Shown one piece after another: positions 12,001 through 24,000 of a stretch of 64,000 nt of DNA; the first letter of the stretch is position 1, and every line of letters begins with the position of its first letter. The stretch comes from Thermocrispum municipale DSM 44069 (GTDB lineage Bacteria > Actinomycetota > Actinomycetes > Mycobacteriales > Pseudonocardiaceae). Location: NCBI RefSeq assembly GCF_000427825.1, contig NZ_ATYT01000007.1:1-64000 (forward strand). The letters run 5' to 3'. The notes beneath the pieces are model-generated. The model was not told the origin of the DNA and made no database searches. It saw only the letters and a list, made by a program, of their open reading frames with translations. The translations under genes were made by a program, and so were the position numbers.

Positions 12001-15000
12001 ATCGGGCTCGGCGGCAGCTTCCTGCTGCCCCACGTGGTGACCTTCGCCCTCGGAACGGTCAGCAGCACCGCCTTCTTGACGCGGCCCTTCGACAGACCGT
12101 GGGTCTCGCTCAGCACCATCGGCCGGCGCTTGCGCAGTTTGCGCGGGCGCCTCGGTGCCGTTTCGGTCGGCGACTCGGTCGCGGAATCGATCGTCGAGGT
12201 AGTCGTCGAATCGATCGTCGAGGTGGCCGTCGAGTCGGTCGGCGTGCCGTCGACGGGCGCGGTGGTCGGGCCGCCAGCATCCTCCGGCACGCCCGGGAAG
12301 CCGGCGTCCGCCCAGGACCGGATGATGTTCGTCGCCTGCTGGACGACGTCGCGCACGTCCTGCGTCAGCCCGTCCGGACCGGCTTCCTCGGAGCGGGATC
12401 TGCTGAACGCGTCCGCGACCAGGGACTCCGCGGGCCGCACCAGGTTCGTCCGCGCCCAGTCCCGCCGCGCGTCGGCCACCGAACCGTCCGGCCCGACCAC
12501 CATGTCCAGCACGGCCCGGACGTCTTCGGTGGCCGTGACCGCCCGATTGACCAGCCACTCCCCCGAGGCCGGGTCCAGCCTGCCCAAGCGGTTCTCGGCG
12601 TCGCGCGCCTGCTGCTGGAACCGCTCCATCTCGGCGACGGTGGCGACCCGGTCGGTGGTCGTGCTGTCGGTGTCCGATGTGGTCGTCGCGGTCGTCTCCG
12701 GGCCGGTGAACCCGTTCTCCGCCGCCCAGGACCGCACCGCGTCTTCCACCCGCCGCAGCGCACTGTCGACGCTTTCCGAGACCCGACCGTCCGCGGGGTT
12801 CGCCTCGGCCATGGCGACCACCAGCTGCCCCGGCCGCAGCACGTCGTCGAACGCCCACTCGCGGCGGGCCTGCTTCTGCTCCGCGGTGCCCTGGCCGATC
12901 AGCTGTTCCATCAGCGTCCGGGTGCGCGCCATCCGCTGCGCGGCCGACTCCAGCAGCGACACCTGCCGGTTCGGGTGCAGCTCGGTGAGCTGCCGCCCCG
13001 CGACGACCGCGTCCTCCTGCAGGGAGAGCACAGCCGACGGCAGCACCGGAACCGGGTCGTGGTCGGTGGTCAGCGCCTTCTGGATCTCGGCGTCCGAGGG
13101 CGCCGCCAGGCGGTTGTCCACCTTCGAGCCCAGCTGGGTCCCGCCGAGGAAGATCCGCTGCCACCGGTTCGGCGCGATCGAGGACGTGTGGATCGCGGTG
13201 ACGTCGATGTCCACCTCGACGTCGACCATGTCGGCCTTCCACGCGACCCGGCCGTCCTTGCGCGCCGCGCCGTGCTTGCCGATCGCGGAGAAGTCGACGT
13301 TGATCTCGCCGCCGATGGTCGGTGCGTTCCTGGACGTGGTGCCGCTCGGGTTCTTCAATCGCCGGAAGACGATGCCGGCGCCGACCTTGAGCTTCCGGGT
13401 CACGGCGTTGTACGCGCGGAGGTACATGATGCCCTTGTCCTCGTCGCGCGACTTCTGCTGACCCGACTCCCGGTAGGACGTCGGCGGCAAGGTCCGGATC
13501 TTGACCCGGACGGTGTGGTCGCGGGTGTGCCTGCCGTGCCCCTCGGTCCAGTCGACCGTGAAGCCCCAGCCCCGCGACGCGTTGAGGTAGGCCCACTTCG
13601 CCAGCCCCGGGGTCGCCAGTGCCCTGCGCACCGCCTCCTTGCCCTGCGGGCTCAGCCCTTTGGCGGCGATCTTGATGATCTGTTCCTTGCCCGGGATGTC
13701 GACGACCTCGTCGCCCGCCCCGTTCGGGTAGGAGAACGCTCGTTCGGACTCCGGGATGTCCAGCTTGAATTCCTGGTGGAACTTCTCCGGCAGCGGCCAG
13801 CCGAGCCGCCGGGCGATGTGCACCGGGACGGTCACCAGGTGCGAGTCGTTGTGCGATCCGCCGCGCTCCACCCGGTAGACCTGGGTGGACGAGATCGCCG
13901 TGCGGTTCTGCTCGACGTCGATGATCGTGTAGAAGCCGTCGTTGGACGAGCCGTAGGAGACCTCGGCGTGCGCGCCGCCGAGCAGCGCGATGTTCAGCGA
14001 CTTCCACACCTTGCCGAAGTACACGCCGCCGCCGATGGTGGCGTCGCTGCCCTCGGCCTCGGTCACCGCGTTGCTCTGCTTGACCTTCGTCCGCAGCTCC
14101 TCCGACGTCCCGCCGACGTAGGACACCGTCGCGGACTCGGCGAGCTCGCTGGGGAACCGCAGGCCGTGATCGGCCATCGTCTCCAGCATCTGCGGGGTGA
14201 TCCGGACCTTCGGGCGGGAGGACTCCGGCATGTCCGGCACGGTCGCCGGTGACGTGGTGCCCGTCTCGGCGGATTCCGGTGTGCTCGGCAGCGTGCCCTT
14301 CCCGGGGGTGATGTCCGCGATCCGCAGGCCCACGTCGACCACCGCGTACTCCGGGCTGCGGGACGGGTCGTCGACACGCCGCACCGACACCACCGCGGTC
14401 GTGGCGATCGCCTTGCGGTCGCCGGTGGCGACCTCGCGGGTGTCCGTCGACAGCGTCTCCAGTTTGAGCAGCTTCTTCAGGGTGCCGCCGACGAACACCA
14501 GCGGGCGGGTCACCATCCCGGCGACGTCGACGCTGGTCATCGGCTCGAACAGGGTCAGCGGCACCCGCGCTTCCAGCTTGCTGAGCGCGGTCTCCACCGA
14601 CAACGGTCCCTGCTCGCCACGGCCGGTGTCGTTGAGCGCGCCGCGCCGCCGATACTTCAACGGCGTCAGCCACGACGGCCGGTTCGCCGGGCCGGTCGGT
14701 CGGTGCAGCTCCTCGAACGTCAGCTGGAACGTGGCAGGTCCGTCGGGGGTCTGGAACGTGACCGGCCGACCGTTGAACACCTCGGCGAGCTGGTAGTCCT
14801 CCATGTTGCGGAACTGCGCCTCGATGTCCGCACGGTTCGCGCCGGTGCTCGACGCGACGTTGCTCGCCATGCTCGTGATGGCGTCCAGCAACATGTCGAA
14901 GTTGGCCAGGCTCTCCAGGTTGACCAGCGCACCGGAGGGCAGGCTGGACAGCGCGATGAGGCCGGCTTCGTCGGCCGCCCGCTTGGCGGCCTTCGCGGCC

Positions 15001-18000
15001 GCGGCCTTGTGCTTGCCGAGGTCGTCGAATGCCGTCTTCACGGCATCGCGGTGCGCCTTGGTGTCGTTCAGCGCGTCACGCGCGGCGGCGACGTCGCGGG
15101 TTACCTTCTCGACGTTGGTTCCGAGGTCCGTACGAAGGCCGGCGAGGCCGTCGTTGCGCCCGTGCAGCGGCTCGATCACGCGCGGGTGGAGCGTCGGCTC
15201 GGTGCTGGTGACCTCGTCGGACAACGCCTCGATGCGGGCGCCGAGCTCCTCGTCGGCCCGCTGTTGCGCCAGCGCGTCCTCCAGCTGACGGCGCATGTCC
15301 GCGAGCTCCCGGCCCGCCTCGGCGGCGTCACGACCGTGCGCGCCGATCACCGCCGCGTCCGAGATCTCCTGCTGGAGCGTGCTGATCCGATCCTGCAGTT
15401 CCTGCCGCTGGTCCGGCGTCAGACGCAGCTGCTGCGCGTGCCGGAGTTCGTTCCGCGAGTCGACGAACCGGCGCACCGACGGCTCGCCGTCGCGCAGCGC
15501 CTGCTCGGCCGCGGACAGCTGGATTCGCATCTGCGCGGCCGCGATGACCTGGGCCTCGTGGGTGGTGGCCGCGTCGTCCGCGAGCGCCTTGGCTCGAGCG
15601 GCGCTGCGCCGTGCCTGCTCGTAGGCGTTCTGCGCGGCGGTCAGCGCGGCCTCCGCAGGCGCGATGCGCTCCCTGGCCTGGCTGTGCGCGACGCGCATCA
15701 GGCCCTTGCTGATGTTGGTGGCGTGCACGTCCTCGGTGGCGATCTGCACGAGGTGTTCGGCACGCTTGATCTGCGCCTCGATCTCGGCCCGCTGACGCGT
15801 CACGTCGCTGGTCTCGACCGTCGGGCCCGACGTGGTCCCGGAGACCTCCCGCGCGGCGGAGTCCGTGCCGGTGGCGCTCTTCTTCCGTCCTCCCCACCAC
15901 GTGCGCTTGCCGCTCGACTCGGTGGTGTCGGTCGAGGCCATCGACTCGTAACCCGAGTCGCCGGTGGGACGGGACGCCAGGATCGGCTGCGGGCCGGGGT
16001 CGACGACGACGGTCTTCTTGCGGCCCCACCAGGTGCGCTTGGTCTCCGTCCTGGGTGACGTGTCGGTGGGGTAACCCCAGTCGGCCCTGCGCGCCGGCAG
16101 CACGACTGGCTGCTCCGGCGAGGACGGCGCTGTTGTGCTCGTCGTAGCCGGCGCGGGCGCCTCACCGTGTTCGGCGAGGAACTGGCGCAGCCGCTCGCGT
16201 GCCTGGTGCAGCAGCTCCTGCGCCTCGGCCCGCCGCGCCTTGGCGCGCTCCCATGCGGTGGTGGCAGCGATTACGCCACCTTCCGCCGCATCGAGCGACG
16301 CCTTGGTGTCCCGCAGCGCCCGCTCCGCGGCGGTGACGTCCTTCTTCGCCCGGGCCAGTTCCACCGCGGCTTCGTTCGCGGCCTGCTTGGCCTCCCGCGC
16401 GGCGGTCTCGGTGGCGGCGACCTGCTTGTCGATCGAGGCCTCGGGGGTCAGGTTGCTCGCCTCGGCGATCTCCTTGGCCACGGTCACCAGTGACGTACCC
16501 GGACCGCGCCGGGCAGCCTGTGCCTCGACGACCGACGCGATGTCCTCCGGGTCGAACCGCAGCAGGCCCATCTTGCGCTGGTCGAACACGGATCCGACGA
16601 CCTCGAGCGCGAACTCGTGCAGGACCGGGTCGACGGCCGGAACGTCGGTGGCGCCGGAGGTCAGCTGGGCGATGTCCGCCTGCAGCCCGGACAACTTCGG
16701 CACCGAGATCTCCGGCCGTGCCCCCGACCCCGGCAGGTCCTCGGCGAACCGGGACCCCGGATCGGCGGTCTGCAGGATCTTCTTCTGCGCGGCCAGTTCC
16801 GGTCGCAGCCACCGAGCGAGGTTCGTCGCGACGACCTCGGGCGACAGCTCGTCGTTGCTCCGGGTCACCACGTCGTCGACCGCGGAGACGAACCGCAGCG
16901 GGTCGACCAGGCCGGTGAGCTTCGAGTCTTGGAAGACATTCACTGCGGTGTTGAGCACACGGCGTGGGGCGGCCACGTCCCGACCGCGCAGGCTGGCCAG
17001 CCCGAACCGCTCGGCGCTCCAGCGGGCCGCACCTCGAACCTTGCCGACGAAGTCCGCGACCTCGACCGTGGTGACCCGGCCGTTGCTCTCCGACGTCATG
17101 CGCTCCACGACGCGGACGGTGTCCTCGAACGTCGATCCCCGGTGCTCCATCAGCCCGGCATCGATCCATTCGCCGACGATCACCTCCGTCGACTCCGGCA
17201 CGGCGGCGACCGGCGGTGCGGCGTCGAGGTAGCGCTGCCACTTCGCGTCGGTCAGGTGCTCGATACCGAGCTCGACCGCCATGTTCCCGACGACGGTGTC
17301 GAAGCTGACCTCCGCCGTGCCGGTGTCGTCCGCGACGGTCTGCTCGACGGCGATCAGGGCGGCCTCGGCCACGGAGTTGAAGTCGAAACCGAGCCGCTTC
17401 GCCTCGAACTTGCTGACCTTTTGGCCTGCCGCGTGTTCCATCTCCCGCGGCAGCTGTTCGACCGCGGGCTGGTTCTGGCGGATCTCGTCCAGCTTGCCGC
17501 GGGTCCACGACTCGGTGCCCAGCGCCCGGGCCACGTAGGTGCTGATGGCTCCGGCCGAGATCCCTGGCCCGCCCTTGCGCACGATGCTCTCGACCACGCG
17601 CTTCATGTCGTCGACGGTCAAGCCGTGCTCGGCCAGCCGCGTCGGGCTGTGGTTGGCGGTCACGGCGTCGGAGACCGATTGCGACACATCCGCCTGCGGC
17701 GGAGCGTTGTCCACAATCCTGCGGACCGAGTCGGTCGTGATCGGGCCGGTGCCCAGCTCGGCGGCCAGCGCCGCGGAGATCTCGTCCGCCGTGGGCCGGC
17801 CGCCGGAAGCCCGCAGCAGATGTTCGACCACGCGCATCAGGTCGTGGCGGGAGTGGCCGGTCAGCGGGGTGGTCAGCCCGCCGTGGTCCCGGAGCACCGC
17901 GTCGGCGACCTCACTCCGCACCTGCACCAACGGCGGCGCGACCTGCAGCAGGTCGTCGATCTTGGCCGGGGTGAACCGGGAGACCCCGAGCACCTCGGCG

Positions 18001-21000
18001 ACGGTGTTCGCGATCTCGTCGAGCGTCAGCGAGCCGTCGCCCCGCTCGGCGTCGAAGAGCACGAGGTCGTCGACGATCCTGGCCATCACGGTCGAGTCGT
18101 ACCGGTGGACCCGCAGGCTCAGCGCGCTGGTCGCCTTGGTCACCGCGGCCACGGCCGACGCCAGGTCCTCGTCCGACACCTTGCCGACATCCGGTCCGGT
18201 GATGATCTCGGCCATGTCGTCGTAGGCCTGCTGCGACCAGTTGATGTCCAGTGCGTCGCCGAGCGTCGTCGCGTAGTTCTCCGCCGCGGTCTGCTTGTCC
18301 TGCGGCGTCCCAGGGGTTTCGTGCAGCTGCAGTGCGATGGCGTCGCGGATCTTGACGAACGCGTTGTCGAGGTCCAGATCGTGATGCACGGCGAGCGGGT
18401 TGAACCGGCGGACGGCGATCGCGTGTGCCTGTTTGCGCAGCTGCGCGACGGTGTCCGGGGCCGACCGCGCGAGCTGGTTGAACGTCTGCTCCGCGACGGT
18501 GGCGTCGAGCTTGAGCCGCGTCTCGGTGTAGCCGTCCGCCCGGGTGTCGAGGTCGTGCGCGATCTCGACGGCCTGGCGGGTGGCCGCCACGAAGTCCAGC
18601 GTGCCGTTGGGCCGCACCAAGGACTCGGCGACGATCCGGCGCACCGACCTGCCCAGGTCGGTGTCGGCGGCCAGCGGACCGGTGAGCTGGTCGGCCGCGT
18701 TCGTCGCGCCGACGACCAGTTCGACGGCCTCGGTGACCGCGCTACCGCCACGGCCGTTCAACGGCGGCAGCTCGGCGGCACGTTCGGTCAGGTTGGCCGG
18801 GGTGTTGATGCGGCGCACGTGGGACTCGCGACCCAGCTGCCGCTGCAATTCGAGCGCGCGCTGCTCGGCGGCCGTCTTGAACTGCTGATGCCGCACCGCC
18901 GCGACGATGTCGACCAGCTTCTCGCGCTGAGTGGCGGTCAGCTCCGGGAACGACAGCGTGTTCAGCAGCTCCCGCGACTTCGTCCGCTCCCGCTGCGCGG
19001 CTGCCTGGTCGATGTCGTTGTCGAGGTAGGAGGTGGCTTCGGCGTGTTCGGCGTCGAGGTTCAGCGCCCGCCATGCCTGGTCGACGTCGATGGTCGCCGG
19101 CCGGCTCGTCACCCCGTCGTCCGTGTCCCGAGGCGCCGTGGTGGTCTCCACCTCCGGCGCAACCGTGTCCGTCCCAGTCGTCGCTTCGAACCTGACGGGC
19201 TCCTTGCCCTTGGCTTTGCCCGACGACTCGGCGGGGTCGCTGTCGGCGGAAGATTCGGTGGCCGACCGCCACAGCGCGGGCAGGTACGAGGGGAAATGAC
19301 GCAGCGGCCCGCGCGACAGCAAAGCCGTGCGGTGGCGCCGCTCGATCTCCTCGGCCTGGCGTTGCTGTTCCGCTGCCGCGTCCGCGCGCCGCTGGTTCAC
19401 CGCCGGGTCGGACGACTCGCCGTTGCCAGTGTCCTCGGGCCCGGTGGCGGGCGCACCACCGCGCAGCCCGACCCGCACGGCCAGGTTGTCGAACTCGTCG
19501 CGCAACCGCGTCGACGTCAACACCGCCCGGTGCTGCACCGACTCCGGAACCCGCGTGGCGTCCTGCGGCATCTCGGCGTCGATGTGCATCTGCCAGGCCA
19601 GCACCGTTTGGATCTGGTCCAGCAGGGTGTCGTGCGCGATCTGTTCCGCGGACAGCTCATCCGGGTCCTGGTTGAGCCGGAACGGGATGTCGTGTCGGGT
19701 GTTGCGCATGATCTGCGCCGCCTGCTGCATCAACACGACGTAGCGGCTCTGCATCGGCTGCCGCAGCCCAGGTGCTCCCGGCGCCACTCGCATCCGGTCC
19801 ATGCCGATGACCGCTTCGGCGACCCACGACTCGAACGAGGACCGCGGCCCGACGAACTCGACGCTGGGCGGGGAGTTCAGGTGCAGGATCTCGGCGACCG
19901 CGGTGGCCACGTTGTGCATGCCCTGCTGGTTGTCCGGCCCGACGATCGCCTTCTGCACCAGCAGGAACTCCGCCACCACGTGCAACGTCGCGTCGTCGAT
20001 CCGCCGAGGCGCTCGGTGCCGCAGCTGCTCGAACACCGCACCGACCTGCTGGTCGACCGCTGCCCTGGCGCCCGGGGGCAGCGACGGCAGGATCACGTCC
20101 TGCAGCGTGAAGCTCACGTCCTCGGCGAAGGTCGCCCACGCCTCGCTCTGCCACGAGTCGGCGAACAGCTGCACCTGCTGCCAGGCGAGCGGGTCGATAC
20201 CGCGCACCCGTTGCTCGGCATGCTGCAGGGCAGCCTGCTCCAGCCGCACCCGAGCGCGGGCGGACTCGACCGCTCGCCGCAGCCTGGCCAGCTGCTGCTG
20301 AACCTGACTCGGCGCGTCACCGTTACGTTCGTTGGCCTGCTCCACGAACGCGAGGTTCGACTCGGCCTCACGCAGCGCGTTCTCGGCGGACTCGTGACGC
20401 CCACGCACGACCAACAGATCGACCAAAGCCGTCCGCCACCAGTTCGAGACCCACGGACGCACGGTGTCGACACGCGACAAGCCGCCTGGGTTGTTGTGGG
20501 GCACGGGCCTGAGCGCCGGCGGCGCGGCGGCACGCGGAGCGGCAGCGCGCGGCGGCATCGGCGTCGGCCTCGGCCCGTTCGTGGTCGGCGCGTAGCCGTT
20601 GCGGTTCCATCCAGGTGCATGGCCATTGCCGTTCCGCCCCGGCGCGTACCCGTTGCCGTTCCACCCCGGCGCGTAGCCATTGCCGTTCCACCCCGGCCCG
20701 GCCTGGGGTCGGAACTGGGTCTGCCCAGCAGCCAGGCGCTGGTTGAGGACGATCTGCGGTGGCGCCTGCGTGGTCGCCGAGGTGCCACGCGGCGTCACCG
20801 GGGCAGGCACCGGTGGCAAGTGGCGCAACGGCGGCGTACGCAGCCACTCGACGGCCCGCTGGAACGAGTTGGTCGCCCGTGACGGCGCAGGCCGGCTGCC
20901 TCCGGACGCCGAGTTGTCGAGCTCGACGCGCAGCCGATCGGACAGCTGCGTGACCTGCTGAACGGCGGCGGGCGGGACGGTGGTTGCGTTCGACGGTGTC

Positions 21001-24000
21001 GCCAGGTGCAGCTGCCACGCCAGCGTCACGCGGATGCTGTCCACGAGCGTCTCGTGCTGCATGTCGGCGGCGCTGGCCGGATCGCCATCGGTGTGCGGCG
21101 GAACGTCGTGGCCGGTCGCGCGCATGATCTGGTCGGCCTGGTCCATCAGCATGACGAACCGACGCTGCTCGGGCATCATCTGCTGCGGAGACGACGGCAC
21201 CGGCCCCGACCCCCGCAGCTGGCCCATGCCGATGACCGAATCGACCACGCGGTGGTCGAACGACGGGTTCTGCGGCGGCCGGATCACCGTCGCCGGGTCG
21301 AGGTTCAGGCCGAGCGCACGGACCGCCGCTGACGCAACGTGCGCCAAGCTCTGCGCGTTGTCGGCGCCCAGTCGCATCTTCTGCAAGACCAGGAACTTCG
21401 CCGCCACGTCGAACCGCGCCTGTGGCTGGTCGGGCCGGGCAGCCGCGGCCAGCGTCCGGCGAATGTCGCGCACCTGCTGCTGTATTGCCCGCCGCGACCG
21501 AGGGGGCAGCGAAGGCAACAGCGTGTCGCGGAACATCGTGTTGACGTTCTGCGCGAACCGGCGCCAGGCGAACGGGTTGTGGCCGCTGGAGGCCTCGATG
21601 AACCGCGAAACCTCGCCCCACGCCGCCGGGTCCGCCCGATACACCTGGAATTCGGCCCGCTGCACGGCAACGCGGGTGTCGGACAGCGCCGACCGTGCCG
21701 CCGCCAGTTCGTCGTTGATAGCGCGGAGCCCCGAGAAGCTGCGCAAGCCGGGCGACGTGTGTGCCCGCTGCTGCGCGGCTCTGAGCTGCCATCTGGCCTG
21801 GTCCACCCGCGCCTGCGCGAAATTGAGCCACGCTCGCCACGCCCACAGGGCCTCCGTGGATGTACGCCACTGCGGTGTCACGCGCAACGTGTTGGGCACC
21901 GGGCCTGGACCACGGGTGCCGTACGGACCGGTGGGCCCGGTCTGCCTGGCCGGCCCGTTGTCCCACCAGGTGGGCCCGCCCGGTCTGGTGGGTCCGGCGG
22001 GACCGTACGGGGGCCCGCCCACGGGCACCGGCCGCCGCACAGCGGGCGGTTGCTGGTGGCTGAACGCGGGCGGCGCGACCTGCGGCTGCACCACGTCGGC
22101 GATCGCGGAAGCCTCGTCGCGCACCCGCTGCGGGTCGACCCGGCCAGGTCCTGACCTGCGGACCACGTCGACCGTCGCGGCCGCCAGCACGACGTTGCGC
22201 ACCCGCTGGCTGTTCGGACGATCGCTGTTCAGCTCCAGTGCGGCGTATTTCGCGATCGTGTCCGCCACTTGCGGGGTGACGCCGCGGCGCAGCAGCGCGT
22301 TCTCGATGGTGAGCGACCGCTGCGTGAAGCCCTGGGTTTCCACCGGCGCGTTCGACAACACCACCGAGTTCCACTGCCGGTCCACGTTCTGGGTGAACCG
22401 CTGCAGCCCGGCAGGATCCAGGCCGGGGACCAGGCTCCATGCCTCCGGGTCGGCCTGGCGGGCGGCCTGCTCGGCCCGCTGCAGCGCCGCCGTCGACTCC
22501 GTCACCTGCACCCGCAGGTTGTCCACCTGCGAACTCAGGCGGGCGTGCTCCGCGGCCTGCTCGCTGTTCGGCGGGAACTGCTTGCCGTAGTGGTCCTCGA
22601 ACGACTGCAGCTGAACCTCGGCGACCGAGAGCTGCTCGTGGAGGTTGGCCAGCTGCTCGCGGGCCACCACTCCGTCCGCGACCGCGTCCCGGAACCGCGT
22701 GCCCGGCTGATTCGACTGGCCGTTCGTGCCCTGGCCGTTCGTGCCCTGGCCGTTCGCACCTTGGCCATTGGTTCCTTGGCCGTTCTGCTGGCCGTAGGCG
22801 TACTCCGCGCCGTTGCTCGGCGGCACGAACTCCGGCTGGGGCTGTCCGGGCGGGACGTGCCCGTTGGTGCCCTGACCGTTCGTGGTCTGGCCGGTCTGGC
22901 CGTGACCGTCCGGTGCCTGGCCGTTGGCGCCCTGACCATTGGTCGCCACGTCCGGCGACTGGAACTCCGGCCGCGGCTGACCCGGCGGCACCTGACCACT
23001 CGTGCCCTGACCATTGGTCGCCACGTCCGGCGACTGGAACTCCGGCCGCGGCTGACCCGGCGGCACCTGACCACTCGAGTCCTGACCATTCGCGCCCTGG
23101 CCATTGGGGCCCTGACCATTGGTGCCCTGGCCGTTCGTCGCCACATCGGGCGACTGGAACTCCGGCTGTGGCTGACCAACCGGGGTCCGGCCGTTGCTGC
23201 TCTGGTCGGTCTGCCCCGGGCCCCCGGAACCCTGTTCGCCGTACCCGAACTGCGGCGGCCCCACGTCGGGCCGGGTCTGCCCGACGTTGTCCCCGGCGTT
23301 GCTGCGCAAGTCGATGAGGTCGCTGCCCCAGTCGTCGAAGTCGGAGACATCGCTGACGGTGAACCGCTCGTCCGACTCGCTGACGTCGCTGACCCCGTCG
23401 TCCCGGCTGTCCCCGCTGACCTCGTTGTTCGTGGTGGCGGCGGTGTTGTCGCCACGCGTGCCGCCCGCGGTGATCTCGAGGGTGTCGCGGCCACCACCGG
23501 GGAGGTTGTTGACGAACGGGCGGTCGAAGATGCTGGCGTCGTCACTGCCGGCATCGCTGTCGGTGTCGACGTCGGCGTAAAAGTCGTCCGCGCTGTAGTT
23601 GCTCTCGGTGTCCGAGCCGCCGACGGTGTCGTCGTCGAAGTCGCCGATGTCGTTGTTGTACTTGTTGGCCTCGGCCATCGTCTGCTCGTAGACGCGGTCG
23701 GCGATCTCGTTCAACGTGTTCGCGACGTCGTTCTGGATCTGCTTCCCGCTGTCGACGAAGTCACTGAGCTTGTGACCGATCAGTTCCATCACGCCGGAGA
23801 ACATCCCGGCGGTGAACGCGTACGGGTTGAGCTTGATCTCGCCCTCGGTTATGCCGGTGTAGGCACCCTCGGTGCCCATTTCGTGGCCACCCGACGTCGG
23901 CAGGACGTTGATCTTGGAGACCCAGTTCCGCAGCGTCGCGGTCTGCGCCTGGTTCAGCCCGAACTTCATGGCCGTCTTGATGATCATCGACTCGACGAGC

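Noticed and set aside
7713-14252. Very long plus-strand open frame (2179 codons), and others such as 16617-20882
   Set aside because: Products are Arg/Val/Leu-rich with no motif. They are antisense shadows of the giant minus-strand gene, whose own frame gives sensible protein throughout.
11311-14673. 1120-codon minus-strand frame inside the giant gene
   Set aside because: It is out of frame with the giant gene, is Arg/Gly-rich without domains and has no ribosome site.
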